A DNA stretch of 64,000 bases, taken from contig NW_003314317.1 of the NCBI RefSeq assembly GCF_000143415.4, positions 372,001 to 436,000 on the forward strand, given 5' to 3'. Source of the DNA: Selaginella moellendorffii (lineage: Eukaryota > Streptophyta > Lycopodiopsida > Selaginellales > Selaginellaceae). Under the pieces are notes generated by a model. It saw nothing but the letters and a program-made list of their open reading frames with translations, ran no database searches and was not told where the DNA came from. Positions 54,407-64,000 of the stretch are shown here, in pieces. How positions within the stretch are numbered: position 1 is the stretch's first letter; every line of letters starts with the position of its first letter. Position numbers and translations under genes: made by a program.

Positions 54407-55459
54407 ATGGAGGGTCTCTCGGATGATTTGATCGCAAACATACTGGAGGGAGTAGAGCCACACTTCATCATGAAAAAGAAAGAGAAAAAGTATGCTGGCT
54501 ATTCTCTCGTCTGCAAGAGATGGAGCAGGATCGGTAGGGAAATCGGAGCTCTATCAGTGAAATCAAACTGGTGGAAAACGGCGGTCGCATTCGAGGAGCA
54601 TCGGGATCAAGTCGTTCGAAGGCTCTTCGTCGCGGTCAATCGTTTCGAGCCCGAGCCTTCTCAGGACCGTCGTTGCTTCTCTTGGCTTCGGAAAGTGGGC
54701 AGCACACTGGAGGAGCTGAGGATTAAGTATGGTGGGACGTCACCACAGGTAGGCTTGAAAGACGTATCAACTTGTTCCATGCTCAGACATCTCACCCTAT
54801 GTTGTAACGTCGTGGGGTCGATCCAAGTTGGGTTTTTCCCATGGCTCCGGAGCTGTGTTCTTGGAAGAGTGGATGCTTGCGTTTGTCAGCAGCTCTTGGA
54901 TTCGAGTCCTGTTCTGGAGGAATTCGAAATCTTGAGAGTTGTGGTAAGGCGTCGTCGTACACATCTCATCCCGAACTCCCTCAGATCGGTGAGCTTGAAA
55001 TCCTTCAGGCTGCGTAGAATCGGTGGCTCTGATGAGTTGAAGCTGGACTTTCCCAATCTTGAGGCTGCTGAGGTCCTGTTATGTTCTGCAAAGGTGGTGC
55101 TTCAAACTCCTGTGCTCAAACAGCTTAAATTGACCAGGGATACCCGGGCAATGTTTAGATTCGAGCTCGAAACAAGCGAGCCTCTCCAGGAGCTGGAGGC
55201 TCCACTGAATTCCTTCAGGAGCATCGCTGCAACTTTGGACGTGATGCACTTGACAACGCTCACCCTTCGCTGCAGAGAATCTGATAAACTCGTCGATTGG
55301 AAGGTGGTGTTCCCTACGGTGAAGAAAGTTGTCTTGATATGCCCAATTAAGTGGCCTGGTCGTGCTAAACTACATGGGTTGCGCAGAAACTTTCCAGCTC
55401 TGGAGAAGTATAGTGTCTTAGATGATAGACTTGATATGCATAATCATATAATGATATAA
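54407..55459 (+). CDS. F-box protein with LRR-like repeats
   Basis: A single-exon gene of 350 codons. The N-terminal F-box reads LSDDLIANILEGVEP, with the second half YSLVCKRWSRIGREI after a charged insert (MKKKEKKY), so the F-box is slightly longer than usual. F-box proteins bring targets to SCF ubiquitin ligases. The remainder is Leu-rich, with imperfect repeats such as LEELRIKYGG, LRHLTLCCNV, LEEFEILRVV, LKSFRLRRIG and LTTLTLRCRE, typical of plant F-box/LRR proteins. Target unknown. A shrunken copy lies 60 bp upstream. Confidence 0.82.
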   Translation: MEGLSDDLIANILEGVEPHFIMKKKEKKYAGYSLVCKRWSRIGREIGALSVKSNWWKTAVAFEEHRDQVVRRLFVAVNRFEPEPSQDRRCFSWLRKVGSTLEELRIKYGGTSPQVGLKDVSTCSMLRHLTLCCNVVGSIQVGFFPWLRSCVLGRVDACVCQQLLDSSPVLEEFEILRVVVRRRRTHLIPNSLRSVSLKSFRLRRIGGSDELKLDFPNLEAAEVLLCSAKVVLQTPVLKQLKLTRDTRAMFRFELETSEPLQELEAPLNSFRSIAATLDVMHLTTLTLRCRESDKLVDWKVVFPTVKKVVLICPIKWPGRAKLHGLRRNFPALEKYSVLDDRLDMHNHIMI

Positions 55460-55510
55460 AGGATATAAGCTAACCTTTATACAACCTCTAAAGTTGATAG
55501 CCTATTTCCT

Positions 55511-57794
55511 CTATGCAGCACAAACTTCGTCCAGGCCTCTAGGAACACGATAGACACCGTCACACCGGTACTTGATATCCGAGCCTTCGAGCAAAAAAGG
55601 CTTGAGGAAGGCGTCCTGTGTGTCCTCCACGGGAGCGAGCTCCTGTTTAAGCCCGGCCTTCCTCGCCAGATCCTCTGGAGTTACCTCGGTGTGGAAGAGA
55701 GCCATCGCCAGGAAGTCCTTGCGCATCGATCTTCTGAGCTTCTCGACTTCGTGCTCCAGTGTGTTGCCGACGAGTAGCCTGTAGACGTAGACTTTCTTCT
55801 TCTGGCCGATTCTAAACGCGCGGCTCACTGCCTGCCGCACCGTGGAAGGATTCCAGGCCGTGTCGAGGACCACCACCCTGGAGCCACCGACGAGAGAGAT
55901 GCCTTCGCCGCAAGCTTTGATGGAGACGAGGATCACCCGCGCCGTGCTGCTCTTGGAGTTGAAAGTGCTGCTTATGCGGACCCTCTCGTTGGTTGCAGTC
56001 TCCCCGGACATGTAAAGGACCTCGTGAAGCTCCCTCCATCCCAGCCGCTCCATGATCATGTTCTTGAGAAGCTCAAGAGGCTGCCTGTACTGGCCGAAGA
56101 TGATCAGCTTCTCCGGCTTGTTCCTGAGGAAGCGCAGGAGCTCCATCACGAAGGCAGTCTTGGCGCCCGCCTTTGGATCCTGCTGCTCGAGCTGAGGAGA
56201 TTCCACGTCCACGGCAAAGCAAGGATGAACGCAAGCTCTCGCTAAGCGACTGTCCTCGGCCAAGAAGCCTCTCTTCTTTTCCTTGGTGTAGCTTTTGCCG
56301 GCGTTTAGAACGAGCGCCTTGTGAGCCTCGGTAAGATTTAGCGTCACCAGCACCTCCTCGATGCCCGGGAGACTGTCCAGAACCTTGCCACCGTGCCAAT
56401 GAAGAAACGGAGCCGTCAGCTTCCGAAAGAAACGAACCGCGGCGCCAAGGTTGTTCTCCAGCCGGTTCTCGATCATCTCCTTGAAGAAGTGCCTCTCCGC
56501 GTCATCCTTGGAAGCGTCAAACTCGAAGCGTTCCAGCACCGGTGTCAGGAAACTTGGCCGGCACAGGGTGAAGAGATTGTAGAGCTCGTCCAGGTTGTTT
56601 TGGAACACCGTCCCGGACAGGAAGATACGCCGAGGAGTTCTGACCGTCTTCAACGCTTCGGCGATCCTGGTGTTGTCATTCCTTGCGTAGTGAGCTTCGT
56701 CAAACACCAGCACGTCGGCTGCCCGAGCTAGCAGCCAGCTTTCGTCGCCCTCTTCGCCCTGGCCGCCCGCCAGCTTCGATGCCAGAAGCTGTGGAGTCAT
56801 GATGAGAACGCTGCGCTCCGTGGCCCATTTGTAGACCTTGATGTCCGAGTCGCCGTCGAGAATATAAACCGGTAGACTCGCGACCTCCCATTTGTGAAAC
56901 TCCTCCTCCCAGCGAAGGAGCATTCCCTTTGGAGCGAGGATCATAGCTCTGGCCGACTGGAAGTTGGCGAAGAAGCTAGTGAGGAAGCTGATGACGAGAA
57001 ACGTCTTGCCTGTTCCGGGGGCATGGTGGAGAATGACACCCCCGGGCTCCTTTGAGAGCAAGTTGCGGCTGATGAAGATAAACGCTTCCCTCTGGTGCGG
57101 ATACATCCGGGCACTGTCCATTGGATGCGGGACGAGATCCACGGTTATGTCGCCGAAGTTGAGCGTGGACTTCCATGCGTAGTCCTCGTGGAGCTTTAGT
57201 TTTTTAGTTGCCGGTCTAGAGCTCGCTTTCCTTGCTGGGACTGGAATCTGAAGAGTAGAGAAAAGAAGAAAGTCAAGGAGAGACAAGAAAGAAACGAAAT
57301 GATGCTCACGTCGAAGACGTCGGACACCAGCTTCACTACTCGCCCACAAATCTCGCACACCTTTCCACAATCCTCCCGGAAAACAAACTCGTGATCGCAG
57401 CTGTCGATGAGAACATCGATGTCTTTGAACTTGATGAGATCCGGCACCTATACACGATCAAAGAACGCAAAGCTCCTCAGGAAAGAAGAGACAAGAACAA
57501 TTTTTTTACCCTTCGTCGCTCGGCTTCAATCTCGGCATCCCAATCATGCCAGATCGCAGCGAGCTTGTCCTCGTTCTCCACCTTTTCGTGATCAAAATCC
57601 CAGCTTCTGGAGTCCTCGAGGCACGGATAGATCTCGTCCCCATCGTCGTCGTCATCCTCCTCCTCGACGGCCCTCCTCTTACCCGCATTTGGAGCCGGAT
57701 TCTTCCGCGTCGACTCCTTACGCTGCCATCGCTTCTCCTTGGCGATCAATCTATCCCAATCGATCGCCCTCTCATCGCCTTCCTCTACCAGCAT
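55511..57794 (-). CDS. SNF2-family chromatin remodeller, DRD1/CLASSY-like
   Basis: This is a SNF2 ATPase most like the plant DRD1/CLASSY group, which guides Pol IV/V in RNA-directed DNA methylation. Three exons: acidic exon 1 from ATG 57794 (DEIYPCLEDSRSWDFDHEKV), exon 2 with a Cys cluster (CGKVCEICGRVVK), and a long exon 3. The ATPase shows ARMYPHQREAFIFISRNLL, Walker A HHAPGTGKTFLVISFL, motif II VLVFDEAHYARND, motif III RRIFLSGTVFQNN, and in the C-lobe IIFGQYRQPLELL, GGSRVVVLDTAWNPS and QAVSRAFRIGQKKKV. HAPGTGKT in place of the usual ADEMGLGKT, plus the Cys cluster, supports DRD1/CLSY. About 720 residues is short for CLASSY proteins but near DRD1. Confidence 0.88.
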
Positions 57795-57876
57795 TGTCGC
57801 GCGGGGAAGACAAAACCCTACCTAGACCCTCAAGAAGATTTATGGGAAGCACAGTATAGAAGGATGATTTAAAAGC

Positions 57877-59193
57877 TCACTTGAGATACTTGGAGAACCA
57901 CGCTTCGAAGCGTGCCCAAGCCTTTTCCACGGCCTCATTGTCATGGTCCGCGAATCCACACTCTTTATTGCGCTTCACAGCTTCGTCCGAGCTATTCATG
58001 AAGGCGTGGCCGTTGTTTGGATAGATTATTACCTCCGAATCCACTCCAGCCGCCTCCAAATTCTTCTCCAGAGCTTTTGCTGCCTGGAAGAACGCAGCAA
58101 ACATGAGATATGCTAATGCTTCATGAGGAAAGCTCGCAAGAAAAAAGATCAAGCCATGAGAATGACAAAGAGAAACGATGTGTGACAATGCAAGTAAGCT
58201 TATGACCAGTTCCAAAAAACTTAAGCTTGAGAGTAGGCATCAAACGATCAAGCACTGGAATGGAAATTTTCTTACCGCAACATCGGAAAAGCCTGCCAGT
58301 TGATCGAGCTCCCCGAAGTGAGCTTGAACTGGTATCTTCAACTTGGAGGTGTCGGCGAGGTCGGGCGATGGCGTCCCGTAAAAGGCCACCACGGCACTCA
58401 CATCCGGGACGAGAACGCCAGCAGCCAGGGACAATGCTCCTCCCATGCAAAAACCTGTCACTCCAACCTGCAAAGTTCATTAGAAACATCAATCTCTCAT
58501 CAAGGCAGGAAACTCTAAAAGACTCCAAAGAACCAACGATCGAGCAAGCATTTCGAAGAACCAAAAAAACTTGGATCAATCGATCAAACATTTGGAAGAA
58601 CAAAAAAAACTTGGATCAATCGAGCAAGCATTTGGAAGAACCAAAAAAAACTGGAAGAAGTACCTTCTTTGATCCGTGCTCCTTAAGCCACTTCACTGAC
58701 GCAGCCACGTCTTTCACAGCCCCAGGCCAGTCCAGCGATTCCATAAGATGCTGTGCTTCGGCAGCGTCCAATCCAAGCTTGCCACGATACAAGCTACGAG
58801 GCAAAAGAAAGAGGAAAGAGTCCAACAAACGGGCAGTGAATGGAGCGCTTACTCTGGTATGAGCGATCGAAATCCCTTGCTAGCGATCGTTTGCGCGTGA
58901 TTTTTCACCTCATAATCGACGCCCCACCACTCCTGGAGCACAACCACGCCCGGCGCGCCTTCTTCCCCCACAATGTACGCATCAAACGTCTGGAATTCAA
59001 GCGAGATTTCATCGATCCAAGAAGCAAATGGGAAAATACTCACAAAGTCGTCGCCGTTGCCGCGATGGATCTGCACTTTCTGGAATGCAGAGCTCGCCAT
59101 TGCTCGGAATCGCGGCCTCAGCGATGGAATGGAACGAATCCTCGCGGCAGCGCTCCCCACTGCTCTCCAGCTACGCAAATAAGCCACGCTCAT
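57877..59193 (-). CDS. Dienelactone hydrolase family protein
   Basis: An alpha/beta-hydrolase of the carboxymethylenebutenolidase type. A Ser/Arg-rich leader (MSVAYLRSWRAVGSAAARIR) suggests import into an organelle, with an internal Met (MASSAFQKV) as a possible cytosolic start. The core reads GVVVLQEWWGVDYEVKNHAQ, then LYRGKLGLDAAEAQHLM. The nucleophile elbow is GVTGFCMGGALSL with Cys. The acidic member lies in HFGELDQLAGF and the His in NNGHAFMNSSDEA, so the Cys-Asp-His triad is complete. One intron (58470-58660) holds a 40-bp tandem repeat. Physiological substrate unknown. Confidence 0.9.
58541..58654. repeat. 40-bp tandem repeat in an intron
   Basis: A unit beginning cgagcaagcatttggaagaa is present almost three times (58541-58580, 58581-58620, 58621-58654) with a few changes, inside an intron of the dienelactone hydrolase gene. 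Confidence 0.85.
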
Positions 59194-59280
59194 GATGAAA
59201 AGCCCTAGATACTTGGCAACTTAGAACAAAGAGTTCTTGCTAATGGGTCATTGCAATTTGTGTGAAAAATCTACACAAGT

Positions 59281-59354
59281 GGTTTCATGGTGTAGTTGGT
59301 CATCACGTCAGTCTAACACACTGAAGGTCTCCAGTTCGAACCTGGATGAAGCCA
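59281..59354 (+). tRNA. tRNA-Val (anticodon AAC)
   Basis: A complete 74-nt tRNA without intron: acceptor GGTTTCA pairing with TGAAGCC, A box TGGTGTAGTTGG, anticodon stem TCAGT/ACTGA enclosing CTAACAC (anticodon AAC), and B box AGTTCGAACCT. A run of seven T follows from 59362 and would end Pol III transcription. Confidence 0.96.
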
Positions 59355-59601
59355 CAGATAGTTTTTTTATATTTTCTTTTTTTTTTCTCACGACCATTTT
59401 TTTTGACCATGAAGCTTACCAGCTCGTCAAACACAACGGCTGTGATTAGGCCATTGTCCCACTACAAAGGCGCTCAAGGCGCCACTGGCCTCGCCCTAGG
59501 TAGCGCGCGCGCGATCGATCGAGAGGTGAGATGGCGCCAGATTGGAGTTCTTGGCCATGGCGCCTGACGAAATCCCTTGTTTTCCAGGAATCTAAAGCGC
59601 T

Positions 59602-61442
<1,841 letters not shown>

Positions 61443-61600
61443 AGACGTTCCTCTCGCACTTCATCGATTCTCTATAAGTTTCTGGAGAGATTAAATTAGT
61501 CTTAATATCCGATGGCCACCATTGGCCGGATCCGGCGGCCCAAAAGTTCAGCAACTCATGCCAAAAAGATACAGGTTTATTTTGTGCTCAACTGAGAAGC

Positions 61601-61950
61601 ATGGGAATAGTGAGAGTTCTGAGAGATGACGGCACCGAGATTTTCAAGATTGACACTAACCATGCATCTTATATCTTTGATTTCTTGGAGGACCATGGAA
61701 TGAAGAAAAGTTCCTATGATCTTGTTAGAAAAGATGGCACACATGTTACCAGGAGTTGCGACAGTGGCGATGTGTACCTAGTTCCCAAGCTGTCTCTTGC
61801 ATGTCAGGCTGGAAACGCAGCAGCGTGTGTGGCAGAAATCACTAGCTGTGCTAAAAAGATGGTAAGTCTGAAAAAGCTTTAATCTTTTAGTGGTTTATAT
61901 GCAAAATACTGCAGGAAATCTGGGTCAAGTCTATCGCTACAAACCGTTAA
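61601..61950 (+). CDS. Small unknown protein, tandem copy 1
   Basis: Exon 1 (61601-61861) and exon 2 (61915-61950) are joined over a 53-bp GT/AG intron, giving 98 residues that end EIWVKSIATNR. The equivalent splice also works in copy 2, which supports the two-exon model over the read-through form ending VSLKKL. The N-terminal half is hydrophobic/acidic (MGIVRVLRDDGTEIFKID, DFLEDHGMKKSSYDLVRKDG); the second half has four Cys in about 30 residues (RSCDSG, LACQAG, AACVAE, TSCAKK). There is no signal peptide or membrane helix. I recognise no family. It lies 159 bp after the aminotransferase on the same strand. Confidence 0.72.
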
Positions 61951-62391
61951 GTACAAAATCAAACAAGGCTGAAACTGGCTCTTCAATCTCTTCAATATTC
62001 TTTTGGTTTTCTAGTTGTAAGCTGTTGTAGGGAGTTCACTTTTTATAAAATCAATATAAACCACAGAATGGAAACTTTTTGCATTTCAAGAAGGCTTTCG
62101 GAAGTCGACAACGTCCAAGGTCTCCAGAGGACGTTGCTGCTTTAACCGTGCAAAGTCGAACGTTCCAAGCTGCCAAGCAGCGACACTCTTGCCGAGTGTC
62201 TGTTCAAGACTCAAGCAGAGTTCCAGCTAAATAATTTTCTGTGCCCCGGGGTGAAGAATCGATCTTCAGTTTCTGCGCAATTTCTTTTCTACAAATATAA
62301 TTTTGCTTTGGCCAAGGATAAATCCGATGGCTGTCATTGGCCGGCCCAAGAAGGTAATTATAGACAGAGTGTAGGGTTTTTCTTTTAAGGG

Positions 62392-62747
62392 ATGGGTTTG
62401 GTGAGACTTATGAGAGATGATGGCACTGAGATTGCCAAGATGGAAGCGTATTCTACATCTTGTATCATTGGATTCTTGGAGGACCATGGAATGAAGAATG
62501 TTAAAAGTTGCTATGATCTTGTCAGAAAAGATGGGACACATGTTCTTAGCGGCTGCAGCAGTGGCGATGTGTACCTAGTTCCCAAGCTGTCTCTTGCATG
62601 TCAGGCTGGAAACACAGCAGCATGTGTGGCAGAAATCACTAGCTGTGTTAAAAAGATGGTAAGTCTAAAAAAGCTTTAATCTTTTAGTGGTTTATATGCA
62701 AAATACTGCAGGAAAGCTGGGTCAAGTCTATGGCTGCAAATCGTTAG
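62392..62747 (+). CDS. Small unknown protein, tandem copy 2
   Basis: Exon 1 (62392-62658) and exon 2 (62712-62747) have the same 53-bp intron position and phase as copy 1; the end is ESWVKSMAANR. About 75 percent identical to copy 1, with two extra residues and extra Cys (TSCIIG, KSCYDL, SGCSSG). LVRKDGTHV and DVYLVPKLSLACQAGN are unchanged between copies, so these are the likely core. Retention of an open frame and splice sites despite divergence suggests selection. No function known. Confidence 0.72.
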
Positions 62748-63561
62748 AGGTTCAAAATCATTTGAAGTTTGAACAAGGCTTTGGTTTTTCATTTTATCAA
62801 CAAGAAAACTGTTTGATTCCATATTTTTTAAGTCCTTTGCAGACAGACCGAAATAGTTTCAGAGTATAGGAAAGAATGATCACATATAAATATTTTCACG
62901 GCCAGCACATCAATACAATATAAGCCACAGAAATGGAAAGTTTTTACACGTCAACAACGTCCCAGTTTCGCACGACTGCAAAGTCTGAAGTTTCGAGCTG
63001 CCAAGCAGCGTTGCTCGACGCCGCTGCTGCTGGAGTCGACTGCTCGAGAACCGCGGCGGGAGATCGTATCTAGAACTGGTCTCTGCCGGTGTAAAATTTC
63101 GGAGCCGTCCTCGTCAGCCGGGCGATTGAAGGATTGAAGCTTACGTACTTCTTGAGTCGCACTGTGGGAACCGATGGAGAAGAAGCAAGAGAAAATTATT
63201 TGCAGAGCTCGCTCGGAAATCTACAGCGTACCACTGACTTACAAGCTCAGCTCCCCGTCGCACCGGTGGTGCCGGAGCTACCGTGGCCATCACCATCGCT
63301 TTTAAAAAATTCTTGGCGCCCCGGGAGAATTTAAATTCATGTCAAGATATTGAGATGTCATTGATCTTCGGTTTCCCGCAATTTTTTTTCTACAAACACA
63401 GAAAGAGAAAGAAACGCTGGCCCAAGGGAAGAGCAGTGAAAAACTTCGGGCTACAAGACGTGTAGTCGTGCTTCCTCGTGGCTGGAGGAACCAGAGCTGG
63501 AGGATCCTCAGTCAGAGCTGGCGCTGCAATATTGTTACCTGGAGAAATTAGAGCTGGATTC
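62748..63561. other. Spacer of the tandem array
   Basis: No gene is recognised. Pieces near 62990-63010 (gctgccaagcagcg) and 63365-63400 (cgcaatttttttctacaaa) are diverged copies of 62170-62290, so the spacer is part of the repeated unit. Confidence 0.5.
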
Positions 63562-63690
63562 TTTAGTTCCAGGCGACGCTTTTGGCGAGCCACGCTGCGT
63601 GAGAATATCATATGCCGCGTCCATGGAGTCTTTGAAAACAGCCATGGATAGCATCGAGCAGTCCTTGACACTAATTAATATTGAATGAAG
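63562..63690 (+). pseudogene. Duplicated last exon of the aminotransferase gene
   Basis: From tttag at 63562 this matches 61316-61442, with one clear coding change (cgctgcgtg for cgctgcttg). The same stop codon is kept, but none of the upstream exons is present, so it cannot make enzyme. Similarity continues through the 3' flank into small-protein copy 3. Confidence 0.9.
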
Positions 63691-63849
63691 ACGTTGCATT
63701 TCATCGATGCTCTATACGTGTTGACGATTTCTGGAGAGATTAAATTAGTCTTAATATCCGATGGCCACCATTGGCCGGATCCGGCGGCGCAATAGTTCAG
63801 CAACTCATGTAAAAAAGATACAGGTTTATTTTGTGCTCAACTGAGAAGC

Positions 63850-64000
63850 ATGGGAATAGTGAGAGTTCTGAGAGATGACGGCACCGAGATTTTCAAGATT
63901 GACACTAACCATGCATCTTATATCTTTGATTTCTTGGAGGACCATGGAATGAAGAAAAGTTCCTATGATCTTGTTAGAAAAGATGGCACACATGTTACCA
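63850..64000 (+). CDS. Small unknown protein, tandem copy 3 (cut by window end)
   Basis: The first 151 bases of this copy are the same as copy 1 (61601-61751) by eye, including the start MGIVRVLRDDGTEIFK. The rest lies beyond the window. Together with the duplicated aminotransferase exon before it, this shows a very recent duplication of a unit of at least 440 bp. Confidence 0.85.
   Translation, partial: MGIVRVLRDDGTEIFKIDTNHASYIFDFLEDHGMKKSSYDLVRKDGTHVT

Noticed and set aside
59455-59530. Second tRNA or small RNA after tRNA-Val
   Set aside because: The sequence has gcgcgcgcgatcgatcgag-type simple text but no tRNA boxes or stable cloverleaf.

Overview
The window looks like nuclear DNA of an early land plant, most likely the lycophyte Selaginella (probably S. 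moellendorffii). The reasons are dense genes with very short introns (about 50-70 bp), a long intronless PLS-type PPR gene, plant-specific families (SOSEKI, DRD1/CLASSY-like SNF2, folate-biopterin transporter) and a possible axonemal EF-hand protein, which would fit a plant with swimming sperm. The species is inferred, not proven.

Layout. 1-5.6 kb is poorly coding: a MORN-like fragment and one frameshifted unrecognised gene. 5.9-10.1 kb holds a phosphoglycerate-mutase-like gene and the cyclophilin/RRM gene CYP59, both on the minus strand. 10.3-16.9 kb is AT-rich and repeat-rich, with one complete short LTR retroelement (13098-14727) that has LTRs, a 5-bp target duplication and a purine tract. 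17.0-21.7 kb has a METTL21-like methyltransferase head-to-head with a folate-biopterin transporter, then a small secreted barrel-like protein. 20.8-28.4 kb is decayed: a Crinkler/RHS-type NTPase relic, dispersed repeats, tRNA-Leu(CAA) and an FY/WDR33 relic. 28.6-37.3 kb holds a secreted repeat protein, SERINC, prolyl 4-hydroxylase, an EF-hand protein and GOT1. 39.8-48.4 kb holds SOSEKI, a PPR protein, MPC2, a TLC-domain protein and an AGD14-like ArfGAP. 48.9-53.9 kb is a young Ty3/gypsy element. 54.1-64.0 kb has an F-box gene with a shrunken copy, a DRD1/CLASSY-like SNF2 gene, dienelactone hydrolase, tRNA-Val(AAC), prephenate/aspartate aminotransferase and a tandem family of small unknown proteins.

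The strongest unusual signals come from local duplication. CYP59 and the transporter each have a broken partner copy next to the other's intact copy, and the end of the METTL21-like reading frame appears to be made from duplicated CYP59 5' sequence. At the right edge, the last exon of the aminotransferase has been duplicated together with a two-exon gene of unknown function that occurs at least three times. The Ty3/gypsy element sits in a dispersed AT-rich repeat whose uninterrupted relative is present near 10.8 kb, so the insertion site can be read directly.

Most genes are unrelated housekeeping functions and do not form an operon-like unit. I did not find a clear new multi-gene system; the small-protein array is the best candidate for undescribed biology.
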